Positions 26,430 to 35,389 of a stretch of 64,000 nucleotides of DNA are shown in pieces. The position numbers and the translations under genes are program-made. The stretch is from Marinifilaceae bacterium (GTDB lineage Bacteria > Bacteroidota > Bacteroidia > Bacteroidales > Marinifilaceae). The stretch lies in contig JAFGYE010000026.1 in NCBI GenBank assembly GCA_016936255.1, forward strand, positions 1 through 64,000, read 5' to 3'. Position 1 is the stretch's first letter. Each line of letters opens with the position of its first letter. The notes beneath the pieces are model-generated. The model was given only the letters and a program-made list of their open reading frames with translations. It was not told the origin of the DNA and searched no databases.

Positions 26430-26975
26430 TTACAGAAAGAACAAAAACGGTATAATTATTCCAATAACAATCAACCATTTTCCTCTTCCGGAAATGCCTT
26501 TTTTACCAGGAACCATAAACATCCCTGACAGGGCGAACACAATCATTACAACAGCAAAAACATCTGCCATTAGTGTCCATCCTTTTCTACTATTATAATG
26601 AAGTTTATTAATAAAATAGACCCATTCTTTTTTCTCATACACCTCAAACGACAAACGTCCGTTTACCGGATCGTAATTTCCCAATCCTCCTTTTAAGTAA
26701 ACATTGTATTTTCTGTCATCAGGAAGTATTCGGTTTAAACGATAATCCAAAATATTCTTATGCCAATAAGCCGTTAACTGATCTGGTGTTAGATTTGAAG
26801 CCAGCTGTATCGTCTTGTACTCGGTACGGTAAGCCGGATCTTCGCCATTTTTTTTATGATTTAAAATAATTCCTGACACAGAATAAATAATAGTGATGCC
26901 AACAAAAAAATATCCCAGATCACGATGTATAAAACGGAGCCATTTTCTAAGCTTTACATTATTCCATAACCTCAT
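26430..26975 (-). CDS. PepSY-associated transmembrane protein
   Basis: This 181-aa membrane protein matches the short PepSY-TM type. A first helix (about 19-38) follows WLRFIHRDLGYFF, which contains a conserved histidine, and a PepSY-like outside domain lies at about 50-130. Two C-terminal helices follow (about 138-158 and 165-181) with the SGMFMVPGKKG motif between them. Relatives are often linked to iron or heme uptake and inner-membrane ferric reductases (family knowledge). It overlaps the lipoprotein gene by 17 bases and ends the two-gene operon. No cofactor site is proven. Confidence 0.8.
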   Translation of the reverse strand: MRLWNNVKLRKWLRFIHRDLGYFFVGITIIYSVSGIILNHKKNGEDPAYRTEYKTIQLASNLTPDQLTAYWHKNILDYRLNRILPDDRKYNVYLKGGLGNYDPVNGRLSFEVYEKKEWVYFINKLHYNSRKGWTLMADVFAVVMIVFALSGMFMVPGKKGISGRGKWLIVIGIIIPFLFFL

Positions 26976-27495
26976 AACTATTTCCGTCTACATAATAAAT
27001 TGCATAATAATTTTTGTTGTTCTCTTTCATCCAGTCACGCATTTCCTTGATATTTGCCATTTCCGAACTACAATGTTTTCCACCTTCTTCCGAAGCATGC
27101 TTAGCCTTCACCTCTGTTTCCCATTCATCAATGGCTGCTTCATCAAGTCGTTTCTCCCTAAGAATTCCAGACACCTGAATATCTTGTCCGGCCATTTCTT
27201 TATCAAATCCTTCTAAATTCCCACTTGCTTCTACACGAATAGATAAGTTCCCTGTCGAATTCTTTAGAATGCAGCGTTTGCCGGAATGTGCGCAAACATG
27301 ATTTACCAATCCCTTAAAATTAACTTCTTTACCAACCAATTCTTCAGCATTTACCATTAACTTATCAATGGTTACAACTGATGTTTCGGTTTGTGCTAAC
27401 TCACTTTTTTCAAGATGACCTTCTTTTGTCTCTTTTTGTTTTGGATTACAAGACATACAAAAAAGACAAACTGCAATGATGCTTACGTATTTCAT
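26959..27495 (-). CDS. Lipoprotein with OB-fold-like domain
   Basis: I start at ATG 27495, giving 178 aa with a lipoprotein signal (MKYVSIIAVCLFCMSCNPK, lipidated cysteine C16). A -7 element at 27539-27546 lies just upstream, so the in-frame start at 27537 would fall at or before the transcription start. After a polar linker comes a beta-rich segment (GKEVNFKGLVNHVC...GKRCILKN...IQVSGIL) that resembles an OB-fold with two added cysteines. A C-terminal part rich in Glu/Lys follows. The cysteine pair and His/Glu-rich stretch could bind metal or form a disulfide (inference). The overlap with a PepSY protein points to a joint envelope function. Confidence 0.7.
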   Translation of the reverse strand: MKYVSIIAVCLFCMSCNPKQKETKEGHLEKSELAQTETSVVTIDKLMVNAEELVGKEVNFKGLVNHVCAHSGKRCILKNSTGNLSIRVEASGNLEGFDKEMAGQDIQVSGILREKRLDEAAIDEWETEVKAKHASEEGGKHCSSEMANIKEMRDWMKENNKNYYAIYYVDGNSYEVME

Positions 27496-27538
27496 TGTGT
27501 TACTTTTTAGGATTATTAATAGTTTATTTTGATTCATA

Positions 27539-27546
27539 CAAACTTA
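27539..27546 (-). promoter_or_regulatory. Candidate promoter of the lipoprotein-PepSY pair
   Basis: The minus strand reads TAAGTTTG, a full -7 match, with a TTTG box at 27571-27574. The 24-base spacing is a little longer than the usual 19-21. It would give a leader of about 38 bases to ATG 27495. Confidence 0.4.
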
Positions 27547-27637
27547 TGAGTACCAAGGAATAAATCCTAACAAAATAACAATTCATTAACAAGATTTCTT
27601 TCCATAATACATGAATAAAACGAAAATAAATATCCTT

Positions 27638-27645
27638 TAGTTTTG
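27638..27645 (+). promoter_or_regulatory. Candidate -7 element of the signalling block
   Basis: TAGTTTTG matches TAnnTTTG and lies 162 bases before the 1245-aa kinase gene. Downstream of it the octamer CATTCGCA occurs twice (27700-27707 and 27721-27728), 21 bases apart, flanking a TTAC/GTAA dyad. No -33 box is clear. Confidence 0.3.
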
Positions 27646-27807
27646 ATGCTTATAATTGAAAAAAAACATTACTTTATAAATTGATGTTAAAATAAGAAAC
27701 ATTCGCATTACTTTAGTAACCATTCGCACGCAATACCGTACCATTACTGAATTAATAAAACACACAAACAAAATTGTTCATAAAGTATTTAACACTGCCC
27801 AAACAAC

Positions 27808-30800
27808 ATGCTTACACGATTTAAAGACTGGAAGATTAAAAGTAAACTTTTCTTGCTTACATTTCTTACTCTAACAAGTATCCTTTTCTTAAGTTTGACA
27901 TCAAACTATTTTTTCAACACAAACAAAACTCTTAGCATAATAATTAATGGCGTACGTGTTCATCAAACTCTACTCCAAAATGCCACTGAGGAACTTTATA
28001 ACTTCAAAATTTCGAAAGAAGTTGAACATCTTGAAAAATCTGCCGAATATTTAACGCGGGCAAACCATTTAGCTGAAGACTTTATACAAGTTAACAATGA
28101 CTTCACATTCAAAAGCAATGATGAAATAGCAAATTGTCTTTTCAAGGATTTTCCTGAAATCTATAATAATGAGATCAATAATGCAAAACTATTGGTTGAC
28201 CGGCTGAAGACTCTTAAAACTCTTAACAACAGCAACATTAAGGACACAAGAAGTCTTGCAGGAAAAACCTGCGGTCTTGTTGAAAAAATAAAAAATGAAT
28301 TACTTACAAAAAGAGAAAATATAAACCTTGACACAACAAAAATACAACTAACCGAAATCAAACAACATTATTCAGAAATTAGTTCTACCCTCAGTAATTT
28401 AGCGGAAAAAACCAATTCTGCTTTAATTTGGGTAATGCTCGGAATTGCTTTACTACTGGCAATTGCAATTCTGCTATTGTCAAGATATATTTCCAGATCA
28501 ATTTCTGTTCCTGTTCAACAAATGGTGAACAATTTTAAACTTATTGCCAAAGGTAACTTCCGCACTCCTTTAAGTATTAATTCAAAAGATGAAATTGGTG
28601 CTTTAGCTAATTCTTTCGACATTATTCAACAAGATTTCCAGAATGTAGTAACTCAAACACAAAAAGTTGCCCTTGGTGACTTAAGCATAAACCTTACCCC
28701 AAAATCGAAAGAGGATGAATTATCAACCTCTTTGAATCAAATGGTGAAAACTCTTAAAGATGCCAAAGCCATTAATGATGAAACCACATGGTTTAGATCT
28801 GGTGTTAATCAATTGAATGAGACTCTTCAAGGAGATCAAAATTTAAATGAAGTTTCGGAACATTCTCTGATTTTCATGACTGAATTTTTAAGAGCTGAAC
28901 TTGGTGCAATTTACGTTTATCAAGAAGAAAATGATAATTTATTACTTACTGCCTCCATTGGCATTCCAAATAAAAACCAATACAAAAATATTCGGATAGG
29001 ACATGGCTTAATTGGTCAGGTGGCTCAAACAAAAAAACTAAAACACATTAAAGATGTTCCTGAAGATTACTTTACAATTTTCTCTGGAACAGGAGAAATA
29101 AAACCTGGCAATATTGTCATTGTTCCATTAATTTTTAACGACACTCTTTGGGGTGTAATGGAATTAGCATCGATTAAAAAGATCAGCGAAACGGAAATTG
29201 AATTCATTAAAGCTGTTCGTGAAAGTATCACAGTGAAAATTGCCTCAACATTAGCGCGCGTTCGACTGGAGAATTTATTAGATACCACTCAGAAACAAGC
29301 TGGCGAATTACAGGTTCAACAAGAAGAACTTCGGGTGGCAAACGAAGAATTGGCTGAACAAACTAAAATACTAATTGATAATGAGAAAAAGCTTCAAGTT
29401 CAGCAGGAAGAGTTGAGGGTTGCCAACGAGGAACTGGAAGAACGAACCAATCAATTGGAAATTCAAAAAGACGAAATTCAAAGCAAGAACATCAGTTTAT
29501 CCCAAACTCATGAAAAATTAGAAACAAAAGCACGTGAATTGGAACAGACAAGTCAATACAAGACTGATTTTCTTGCAAATATGTCACACGAATTACGAAC
29601 ACCATTAAATAGTTTACTTATTTTATCAAATCTTCTCGCGAAAAACAAAAAGGGTAATTTAGATGACGAAGATATTGAATCAATCGAAATTATTAACAAA
29701 AGCGGCAAGGATCTGCTTCAGCTTATTAATGAAACCCTGGATCTTTCGAAAATTGAAGCTGGAAAAATGACTGTTCATTTCGAAAACTTAGGTTCCGACA
29801 GTATCGCTCAGGAAATAGTAATGAATTTTAAACATCAGGCTGAAAAGAAAAAAATAAAATTCTCTGTCGATATTGAAGAAAACTTCCCAAAAACAATAGA
29901 AACAGACCAATTGCGTTTGGCCCAAATCTTAAAAAATCTTCTGTCAAATGCATTCAAGTTTACTTCGAAAGGTGCTATTTCAGTTTCTTTGAGAAAGCTT
30001 GCTGATCAAGAAATCGTGCGCCGTGATGATTTAAAAGAAATTGAAACATGTGCATTTGTAGTTAGTGATACCGGAGTAGGAATACCGGACGAAAAGAAAG
30101 AAGCAATTTTTGAAGCATTCCAACAAGCCGACGGGAGTACTTCAAGAAGATACGGTGGTACGGGATTAGGATTATCTATTTCAAAAGAATTGGCTAGAAT
30201 GCTGGGTGGCGAAATTCATCTGGAAAGTGAATCGGGAAAAGGATCGTCATTCACTTTACTATTGCCGGTAAAACAACCTATCAATACCATTCAAAACTCT
30301 GATTCGGTGTTACAGAAGACAAATTTAGAGCCGGAAACAGAAAAACATATTGTTCTTCCTTTCTTCATTGATGATGATCGAGAGATTCCTCATACAGGCT
30401 CTACTGTGATAATTATTCATCCCGACAAAAAAGAAGCAAGCTTATTATACTACCAGATTCATGAAAACAGGTTTCACGCTTTGGCAGCCTCAAATATTGA
30501 AGACGCAATTGTACTTATCGAAGCTCATCAACCTTCGGCGATAATAATCGGCGTCGAATTACTGATGAAGAATGGCGAAACAGAATTGGATCGCTTAAGA
30601 TCTCACCCATTCGCATCTAATTTGCCAATTCATATCGTAAATCCTGTCGAGGGAATCAGAGAAAGGGACAAAAAAGCACTGCCAACAGTTAAGGCTACAG
30701 ATTTCTCCAGTGCCATTAAAAAAATTCAAAAAGAACTGTTTTCAGAATCTAAAAAGATATTAATAGTTGAAGATGACGCAATTACACGAAAAATCATAAA

Positions 30801-31545
30801 AACTCTTTTAAAATCAACAAATGCTGAAATAGAAGAAGTTTCCACAGGTATTGAAGCCTATAAACTGATTAGAGACAATAGTTACGATTGTGTAATATTA
30901 GACTTAGGCCTGCCCGATTTTACAGGAAATGAACTACTGACAAAGCTAACCGAAGCGAATATAACGATACCAAATACAATCATTTATACAGGCAAAGAAT
31001 TATCCCGCGAAGAACACCGACAACTGAGCAAATACACCAATTCGATTATTTTAAAAGGATTAAAATCTGATGAGAGATTAATGGATGAGGTCACGCTCTT
31101 TCTGCATCATGTCGCAACAACAATTCCCGAGAATCCTAAAATTAAGATTACAGAAATAGATGATTCTATTTTTAAAGGAAAAAAAGTACTGGTTGTTGAT
31201 GATGAAATCAGAAATATTTTTGCGCTGGGTAAAATACTTGAAGACAAAGAAATAGAGGTTATTGAAGCTGAGAATGGCAAAATTGCGGTTGATGTTTTAA
31301 AAGAGCACAAAAACATAGATTTAGTACTTATGGACATTATGATGCCCGAAATGGATGGTTATGAAGCCATGACTATTATTCGGAAAACTCCCGAAATTAA
31401 AAATATCCCAATTATTTGCCTAACTGCAAAGGCAATGAAAGAAGATTATGAAAAAGCAATTTCATCAGGAGCAAATGATTATTTATCAAAACCAATTGAT
31501 GAAAATAAATTGTTTTCAATGTTAAAAATATGGCTTTACAACTAA
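27808..31545 (+). CDS. Giant hybrid histidine kinase (HAMP-GAF-HK-pseudoREC-REC-REC)
   Basis: This 1245-aa kinase begins with two membrane helices (about 13-33 and 208-228) enclosing an outside four-helix sensor. HAMP modules (about 230-320) and a GAF domain (about 345-490) follow. Next is a coiled coil with a 28-residue duplication, residues 501-515 being nearly repeated at 529-543. The HisKA box SHELRTPLNS has H594; the ATPase has N and G boxes intact. Three receiver-like domains close it: one at about 864-970 without an aspartate, then true receivers with D1032 and D1176. It heads a tight four-gene set with a second kinase, CheR and CheB. The stimulus is unknown. Confidence 0.93.
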   Translation: MLTRFKDWKIKSKLFLLTFLTLTSILFLSLTSNYFFNTNKTLSIIINGVRVHQTLLQNATEELYNFKISKEVEHLEKSAEYLTRANHLAEDFIQVNNDFTFKSNDEIANCLFKDFPEIYNNEINNAKLLVDRLKTLKTLNNSNIKDTRSLAGKTCGLVEKIKNELLTKRENINLDTTKIQLTEIKQHYSEISSTLSNLAEKTNSALIWVMLGIALLLAIAILLLSRYISRSISVPVQQMVNNFKLIAKGNFRTPLSINSKDEIGALANSFDIIQQDFQNVVTQTQKVALGDLSINLTPKSKEDELSTSLNQMVKTLKDAKAINDETTWFRSGVNQLNETLQGDQNLNEVSEHSLIFMTEFLRAELGAIYVYQEENDNLLLTASIGIPNKNQYKNIRIGHGLIGQVAQTKKLKHIKDVPEDYFTIFSGTGEIKPGNIVIVPLIFNDTLWGVMELASIKKISETEIEFIKAVRESITVKIASTLARVRLENLLDTTQKQAGELQVQQEELRVANEELAEQTKILIDNEKKLQVQQEELRVANEELEERTNQLEIQKDEIQSKNISLSQTHEKLETKARELEQTSQYKTDFLANMSHELRTPLNSLLILSNLLAKNKKGNLDDEDIESIEIINKSGKDLLQLINETLDLSKIEAGKMTVHFENLGSDSIAQEIVMNFKHQAEKKKIKFSVDIEENFPKTIETDQLRLAQILKNLLSNAFKFTSKGAISVSLRKLADQEIVRRDDLKEIETCAFVVSDTGVGIPDEKKEAIFEAFQQADGSTSRRYGGTGLGLSISKELARMLGGEIHLESESGKGSSFTLLLPVKQPINTIQNSDSVLQKTNLEPETEKHIVLPFFIDDDREIPHTGSTVIIIHPDKKEASLLYYQIHENRFHALAASNIEDAIVLIEAHQPSAIIIGVELLMKNGETELDRLRSHPFASNLPIHIVNPVEGIRERDKKALPTVKATDFSSAIKKIQKELFSESKKILIVEDDAITRKIIKTLLKSTNAEIEEVSTGIEAYKLIRDNSYDCVILDLGLPDFTGNELLTKLTEANITIPNTIIYTGKELSREEHRQLSKYTNSIILKGLKSDERLMDEVTLFLHHVATTIPENPKIKITEIDDSIFKGKKVLVVDDEIRNIFALGKILEDKEIEVIEAENGKIAVDVLKEHKNIDLVLMDIMMPEMDGYEAMTIIRKTPEIKNIPIICLTAKAMKEDYEKAISSGANDYLSKPIDENKLFSMLKIWLYN

Positions 31546-31628
31546 TTCTTCTTTTTTTAATACATTTAAGTAAAGTAGAAAATTAGGGTCTGACAAAATA
31601 CTATTGGACTACAAACAATAACAGAAAA

Positions 31629-33224
31629 ATGAAAAAAGACAAAATATTAATCGTTGATGACAAGGAAGAAAATTTAATAAGCCTTGAAAGAATACTTAGC
31701 GATTTTGACGTCGAATTTGTTCGTGCATCATCTGGGGAAGAAGCTCTAAAATATACTCTGAAAGACGAATTTGCAATGTCTATTCTTGATGTGCAAATGC
31801 CTGGAATGGATGGTTATGAAACCCTTGAATTAATGAGGCAGCGAAAGAAAACTAAATATTTACCGGTGATTTTTGTTTCTGCAATTCATCAAAGCGATTT
31901 ACACATCATAAAAGGAATAGAAACCGGAGCTGTCGATTTTATTCCGAAACCTATTATTCCTGAAGTTTTGAAAGGGAAAGTAAGTGTATTTCTAGATTTA
32001 TTTCGCCAACGTAAAGAATTGGATTTGCTGCTGACGTATTTAGAAAAAAAGAACGAAGAACTTATTATTGAAAAGAACAAAGCGGAGGAAGCAACCCGAT
32101 CAAAATCATTATTTTTGGCCAACATGTCGCATGAAATTCGCTCTCCGATGAATGGCATCCTGGGTCTTTCAAAACTTTTGCAACAATCCGAACTCAATTC
32201 TGAACAAAAAGACATGCTTGACGTAATGGCAAGATCAGGTGAAAATTTAATTCAAATTATTAATGATATTTTGGATTACTCGAAAATTGAAGCAGGACAA
32301 ATTGAAATTGAAGAAATTCATTTTGATATTCGAAAAGTAACCGATACAATTTTTCATCTTTTAAATTATAAAGCCATTGAAAGAGAAATTGATTTTAAAA
32401 TTGAAGTAGATGAGATCATTCCCCAAAATATAATTGGAGACTCATTTCGTTTAAATCAAGTACTCATGAATTTGACTAATAATGCAATCAAATTCACTCA
32501 AAACGGTTCTGTTACCCTATCCATAAAGTGCATTGAAAAAACGAAAGAGCATGTATCTTTATTCTTCACAATTAAAGATACTGGTATTGGAATATCAAAA
32601 GATGCGCAAAAAAAACTATTTAGAGAATTTACACAATCTGATAGTTCAATCACCAGAGAATATGGAGGTACAGGTCTGGGCCTAGCCATTTCAAAAAATC
32701 TCACTCAATTAATGGGCGGAAAAATTATTGTAGAAAGCGAACTGGGAATTGGTTCAGAATTCATGTTCGAATTAAAATTTGGATGCAAAGAAAAAAAAGA
32801 AAACACACCCATGAATCAAAATATTACGCTCCCTTCCAACTTATCGATACTGGTAGCTGAGGACAATCCAATAAATCAAAAAGTGGTTACTCTCACCCTT
32901 CGAATGATGGGATTGACTTGTGACATTGCAAAAAATGGCGTTGAAGCTCTTGAAATGTATAAAACAAATCGTCATCAAATTATTCTTATGGACATGCAAA
33001 TGCCGGTTCTTGATGGAATTAGTGCCACCGAAAAAATTAGAAACTTCGAAATTTCCGAGTCTGTAGATGAACCAACATATATTATTGCTCTAACAGCCAA
33101 CAGTTTTATCGAAGACAAACAAAAATGTATTGAAGCTGGCATGAACGATTTCCTTAGTAAACCATTTAAAGAAGATGATCTTAGAAAAGTTTTGAGTCTG
33201 GCTTCAAAAAGCATCGCCCTATAA
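31629..33224 (+). CDS. REC-histidine kinase-REC hybrid protein, soluble
   Basis: The 531-aa protein has an N-terminal receiver (D54 in ILDVQMPGMDGYE), a short coiled coil and HisKA with H168 in SHEIRSPMNGIL. An ATPase domain (GGTGLGLAIS) and a C-terminal receiver with D455 (LMDMQMPVLDG) complete it. It has no membrane segment, so it is likely driven through its first receiver by the upstream giant kinase and then passes phosphate to its second receiver (inference). It lies 83 bases after that kinase gene and 2 bases before cheR. No DNA-binding output domain exists in the block, which suggests protein-level output. Confidence 0.93.
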   Translation: MKKDKILIVDDKEENLISLERILSDFDVEFVRASSGEEALKYTLKDEFAMSILDVQMPGMDGYETLELMRQRKKTKYLPVIFVSAIHQSDLHIIKGIETGAVDFIPKPIIPEVLKGKVSVFLDLFRQRKELDLLLTYLEKKNEELIIEKNKAEEATRSKSLFLANMSHEIRSPMNGILGLSKLLQQSELNSEQKDMLDVMARSGENLIQIINDILDYSKIEAGQIEIEEIHFDIRKVTDTIFHLLNYKAIEREIDFKIEVDEIIPQNIIGDSFRLNQVLMNLTNNAIKFTQNGSVTLSIKCIEKTKEHVSLFFTIKDTGIGISKDAQKKLFREFTQSDSSITREYGGTGLGLAISKNLTQLMGGKIIVESELGIGSEFMFELKFGCKEKKENTPMNQNITLPSNLSILVAEDNPINQKVVTLTLRMMGLTCDIAKNGVEALEMYKTNRHQIILMDMQMPVLDGISATEKIRNFEISESVDEPTYIIALTANSFIEDKQKCIEAGMNDFLSKPFKEDDLRKVLSLASKSIAL

Positions 33225-33226
33225 AT

Positions 33227-34069
33227 ATGGATCCAAACAAACTTGAATATCTCGAAAATATCGACATAGAAATTCCTTTGTTTCTTGAGGCAATATTTCA
33301 GAAATACGGTTACGATTTTAGAGATTATTCAACCGCACATATCAAAAGACGTTTAATGCATCGTATGGCAATTGGAAGATTTGAAACAGTTTCCCAGATG
33401 CAGGACAAAGTTCTTCGGGATAAAAGCTTTTTTATCAGCTTACTGGAAGATCTTTCCATTAACGTTACCGAAATGTTTCGTGATCCTGAATTCTATTCCT
33501 CTTTTCGTGAATATGTTGTGCCAAATTTAAGAACCTACCCGTTTATTAAAATCTGGCATGCCGGATGTGCAACCGGTGAAGAGGTTTACTCACTTGCAAT
33601 TCTTTTAAAAGAAGAAAATCTGCTTGACAGATGTCAGATTTATGCTACAGATTTTAATCGCAGAGTTTTGGATATTGCTAAATTAGGGATATACCCAACT
33701 CAGGATCTTGAAAAATTCAGTCGAAATTACCTCGAATCTGGCGGAAAAGGAAAACTTTCTGACTATTATACTCTTAAATACGGCTCTCTTAAATTGGATC
33801 AATCTCTTTCAAAAAAAGTAGTTTTTGCCGATCACAATTTAGTAACCGACAATGTATTTGCTGAGGTGAATTTAATCCTATGCAGAAATGTCTTAATCTA
33901 CTTTAATAAAGATTTGCAAAATAAAGTGATCGACTTATTTTACAAAAGTTTATCATCGAGTGGATTTTTGTGTCTTGGAACAAAGGAGAGTCTTCGTTTC
34001 ACACAATTAGAAAACAATTTCGCCAACATCGATTCTACTCTGAAAATATATAAAAAGAAAATCAACTAA
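33227..34069 (+). CDS. cheR: CheR-type protein-glutamate methyltransferase
   Basis: CheR uses S-adenosylmethionine to methylate glutamates on receptor helices. The 280-aa protein has the helical N-terminal domain (FRDYSTAHIKRRLMHRM, about residues 26-42) and the SAM-binding loop HAGCATGEEVYSLA (about 110-123). The ILCRNVLIYFN motif is near residue 220, and the C-terminal SLGTKESL-like segment is conserved. Length is normal. It sits 2 bases after the kinase and overlaps cheB by one base (TAATG). No MCP, CheA or CheW is nearby, so the substrate is probably not a classical chemoreceptor; the kinases' HAMP/coiled-coil helices are candidates (inference). Confidence 0.92.
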   Translation: MDPNKLEYLENIDIEIPLFLEAIFQKYGYDFRDYSTAHIKRRLMHRMAIGRFETVSQMQDKVLRDKSFFISLLEDLSINVTEMFRDPEFYSSFREYVVPNLRTYPFIKIWHAGCATGEEVYSLAILLKEENLLDRCQIYATDFNRRVLDIAKLGIYPTQDLEKFSRNYLESGGKGKLSDYYTLKYGSLKLDQSLSKKVVFADHNLVTDNVFAEVNLILCRNVLIYFNKDLQNKVIDLFYKSLSSSGFLCLGTKESLRFTQLENNFANIDSTLKIYKKKIN

Positions 34070-34635
34070 TGTTTAGAGCTGTTGTTATAGGTACATCCTA
34101 TGGAGGTTTAGAGGCTTTGAAAGCCATTATCCCCCATCTACCAAAAGATTTATCTTTGGCAGTTATTGTTGTGCTTCATATTGGCGATAATAAAAACGAC
34201 TCTTTCATCCAATACCTAAATAAACAGAGTAAAGTAAAAATAAAAGAGGCAGAAGAAAAGGAAAAAATAAAAGTCGGAACGGTTTATTTTGCACCGCCAA
34301 ACTATCATATTCTAATAGAAAACGATTCTACCATTGCTTTATCTGCAGATCCTAAAATCAATCATTCGAGACCATCCATTGATGTTTTGTTTGAATCGGC
34401 AGCATGGCACTTTAAAAATCAATTGATTGGTATTCTCTTAACCGGATTAAATCAGGATGGTGCTCTTGGAATAAAAGAAATCAAAAAATATGGTGGAATC
34501 ACTATCGTTGAAAATCCAAAAACAGCTATTGCTGCAATAATGCCTGCTTCGGCCATTAAAATAATGAAACCGAACTATATCCTGAATTTAGACCAGATTT
34601 CAAAAAAAATAATCGAATTAAGTAAGTTCGATTAA
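34069..34635 (+). CDS. cheB: Stand-alone CheB-type methylesterase domain
   Basis: This 188-aa protein is only the C-terminal methylesterase of CheB, which removes methyl groups or deamidates glutamines. The catalytic triad is visible: S10 in IGTSYGG, H37 in VLHIGD and D130 in LTGLNQDG. The usual regulatory receiver is absent, so activity is not phospho-controlled in cis. Its receiver input may come from the upstream hybrid kinases instead (inference). Its start codon overlaps the cheR stop by one base, which implies coupled translation and balanced amounts. It is the last gene of the block. Confidence 0.92.
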   Translation: MFRAVVIGTSYGGLEALKAIIPHLPKDLSLAVIVVLHIGDNKNDSFIQYLNKQSKVKIKEAEEKEKIKVGTVYFAPPNYHILIENDSTIALSADPKINHSRPSIDVLFESAAWHFKNQLIGILLTGLNQDGALGIKEIKKYGGITIVENPKTAIAAIMPASAIKIMKPNYILNLDQISKKIIELSKFD

Positions 34636-34759
34636 GCGGTTAAACAAATCTATCGCCGGATTCATTCAGAAATAAGCTCCAAAACATTTCGGATTTTATT
34701 AAAGCAGCTTATAAACCAATATTTTTCCCGAACTTTCCGCACTAACTAATTCAAAAAAA

Positions 34760-35302
34760 ATGCCAACCAATATAGAGCTTAAAGCATTCTGTAAAAACAA
34801 AGAGAAAATTAGAGAAATACTCTTATCTATTGGTGCCTCGTACAAAGGCACTGATCAGCAAAAAGACACTTACTTCCATTCCAAATCAGGCATTCTAAAA
34901 ATTAAAGAAGGATCTATTGAAAATAAATTAATTCATTATGTCAGGGAAGATAAAAAAGGCTCTAATGAAAGTCAGGTTTACTTATATCCAACAACCCCAG
35001 ATTCCAACTTAAAAAAAATTCTTGAAAAGACTGTAGGAACAAGATCCATAGTTGAGAAAAAAAGAGAAATTTACGTTATAGATAATGTGACATTCCATAT
35101 CGACACAGTTAAAGGATTAAATGATTTTGTTGAAATTATAGCCAAAGATAATGAGGGCAGTATATCAATTGAAAAATTGAAGGAACAATGCAACAAATAC
35201 ATTAAAACATTGGAAATCAATGCAAAAGATTTAAGCTTAGGATCATACTCCGATCTGTTACAACAGAATAATCTTTTTAGTCAGATTTTAGTTGATGAAT
35301 AA
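34760..35302 (+). CDS. CYTH-domain protein (class IV adenylate cyclase-like)
   Basis: This 180-aa protein has the CYTH triphosphate-tunnel fold. The N-terminal signature reads NIELKAF, so the usual ExExK has Asn in the first position, a variant often seen in bacterial CyaB-like proteins. Conserved charged strands follow (LKIKEG, YVREDK, KKREIYV, FHIDTVKGLNDFVEI). Members act on triphosphates: CyaB-type ones make cAMP, others are thiamine triphosphatases or tripolyphosphatases. I cannot decide which applies. It follows the CheB gene after 124 bases on the same strand, probably with its own promoter. A class III cyclase is also in this window (9131-10210). Confidence 0.85.
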   Translation: MPTNIELKAFCKNKEKIREILLSIGASYKGTDQQKDTYFHSKSGILKIKEGSIENKLIHYVREDKKGSNESQVYLYPTTPDSNLKKILEKTVGTRSIVEKKREIYVIDNVTFHIDTVKGLNDFVEIIAKDNEGSISIEKLKEQCNKYIKTLEINAKDLSLGSYSDLLQQNNLFSQILVDE

Positions 35303-35389
35303 TATTTCTGTCGAATCAGTTGTATTTTTTTTTACTTATATCATCGAACAATTTAGTAACTTTAAAACAGAATCTAAAGCTACGTATTG

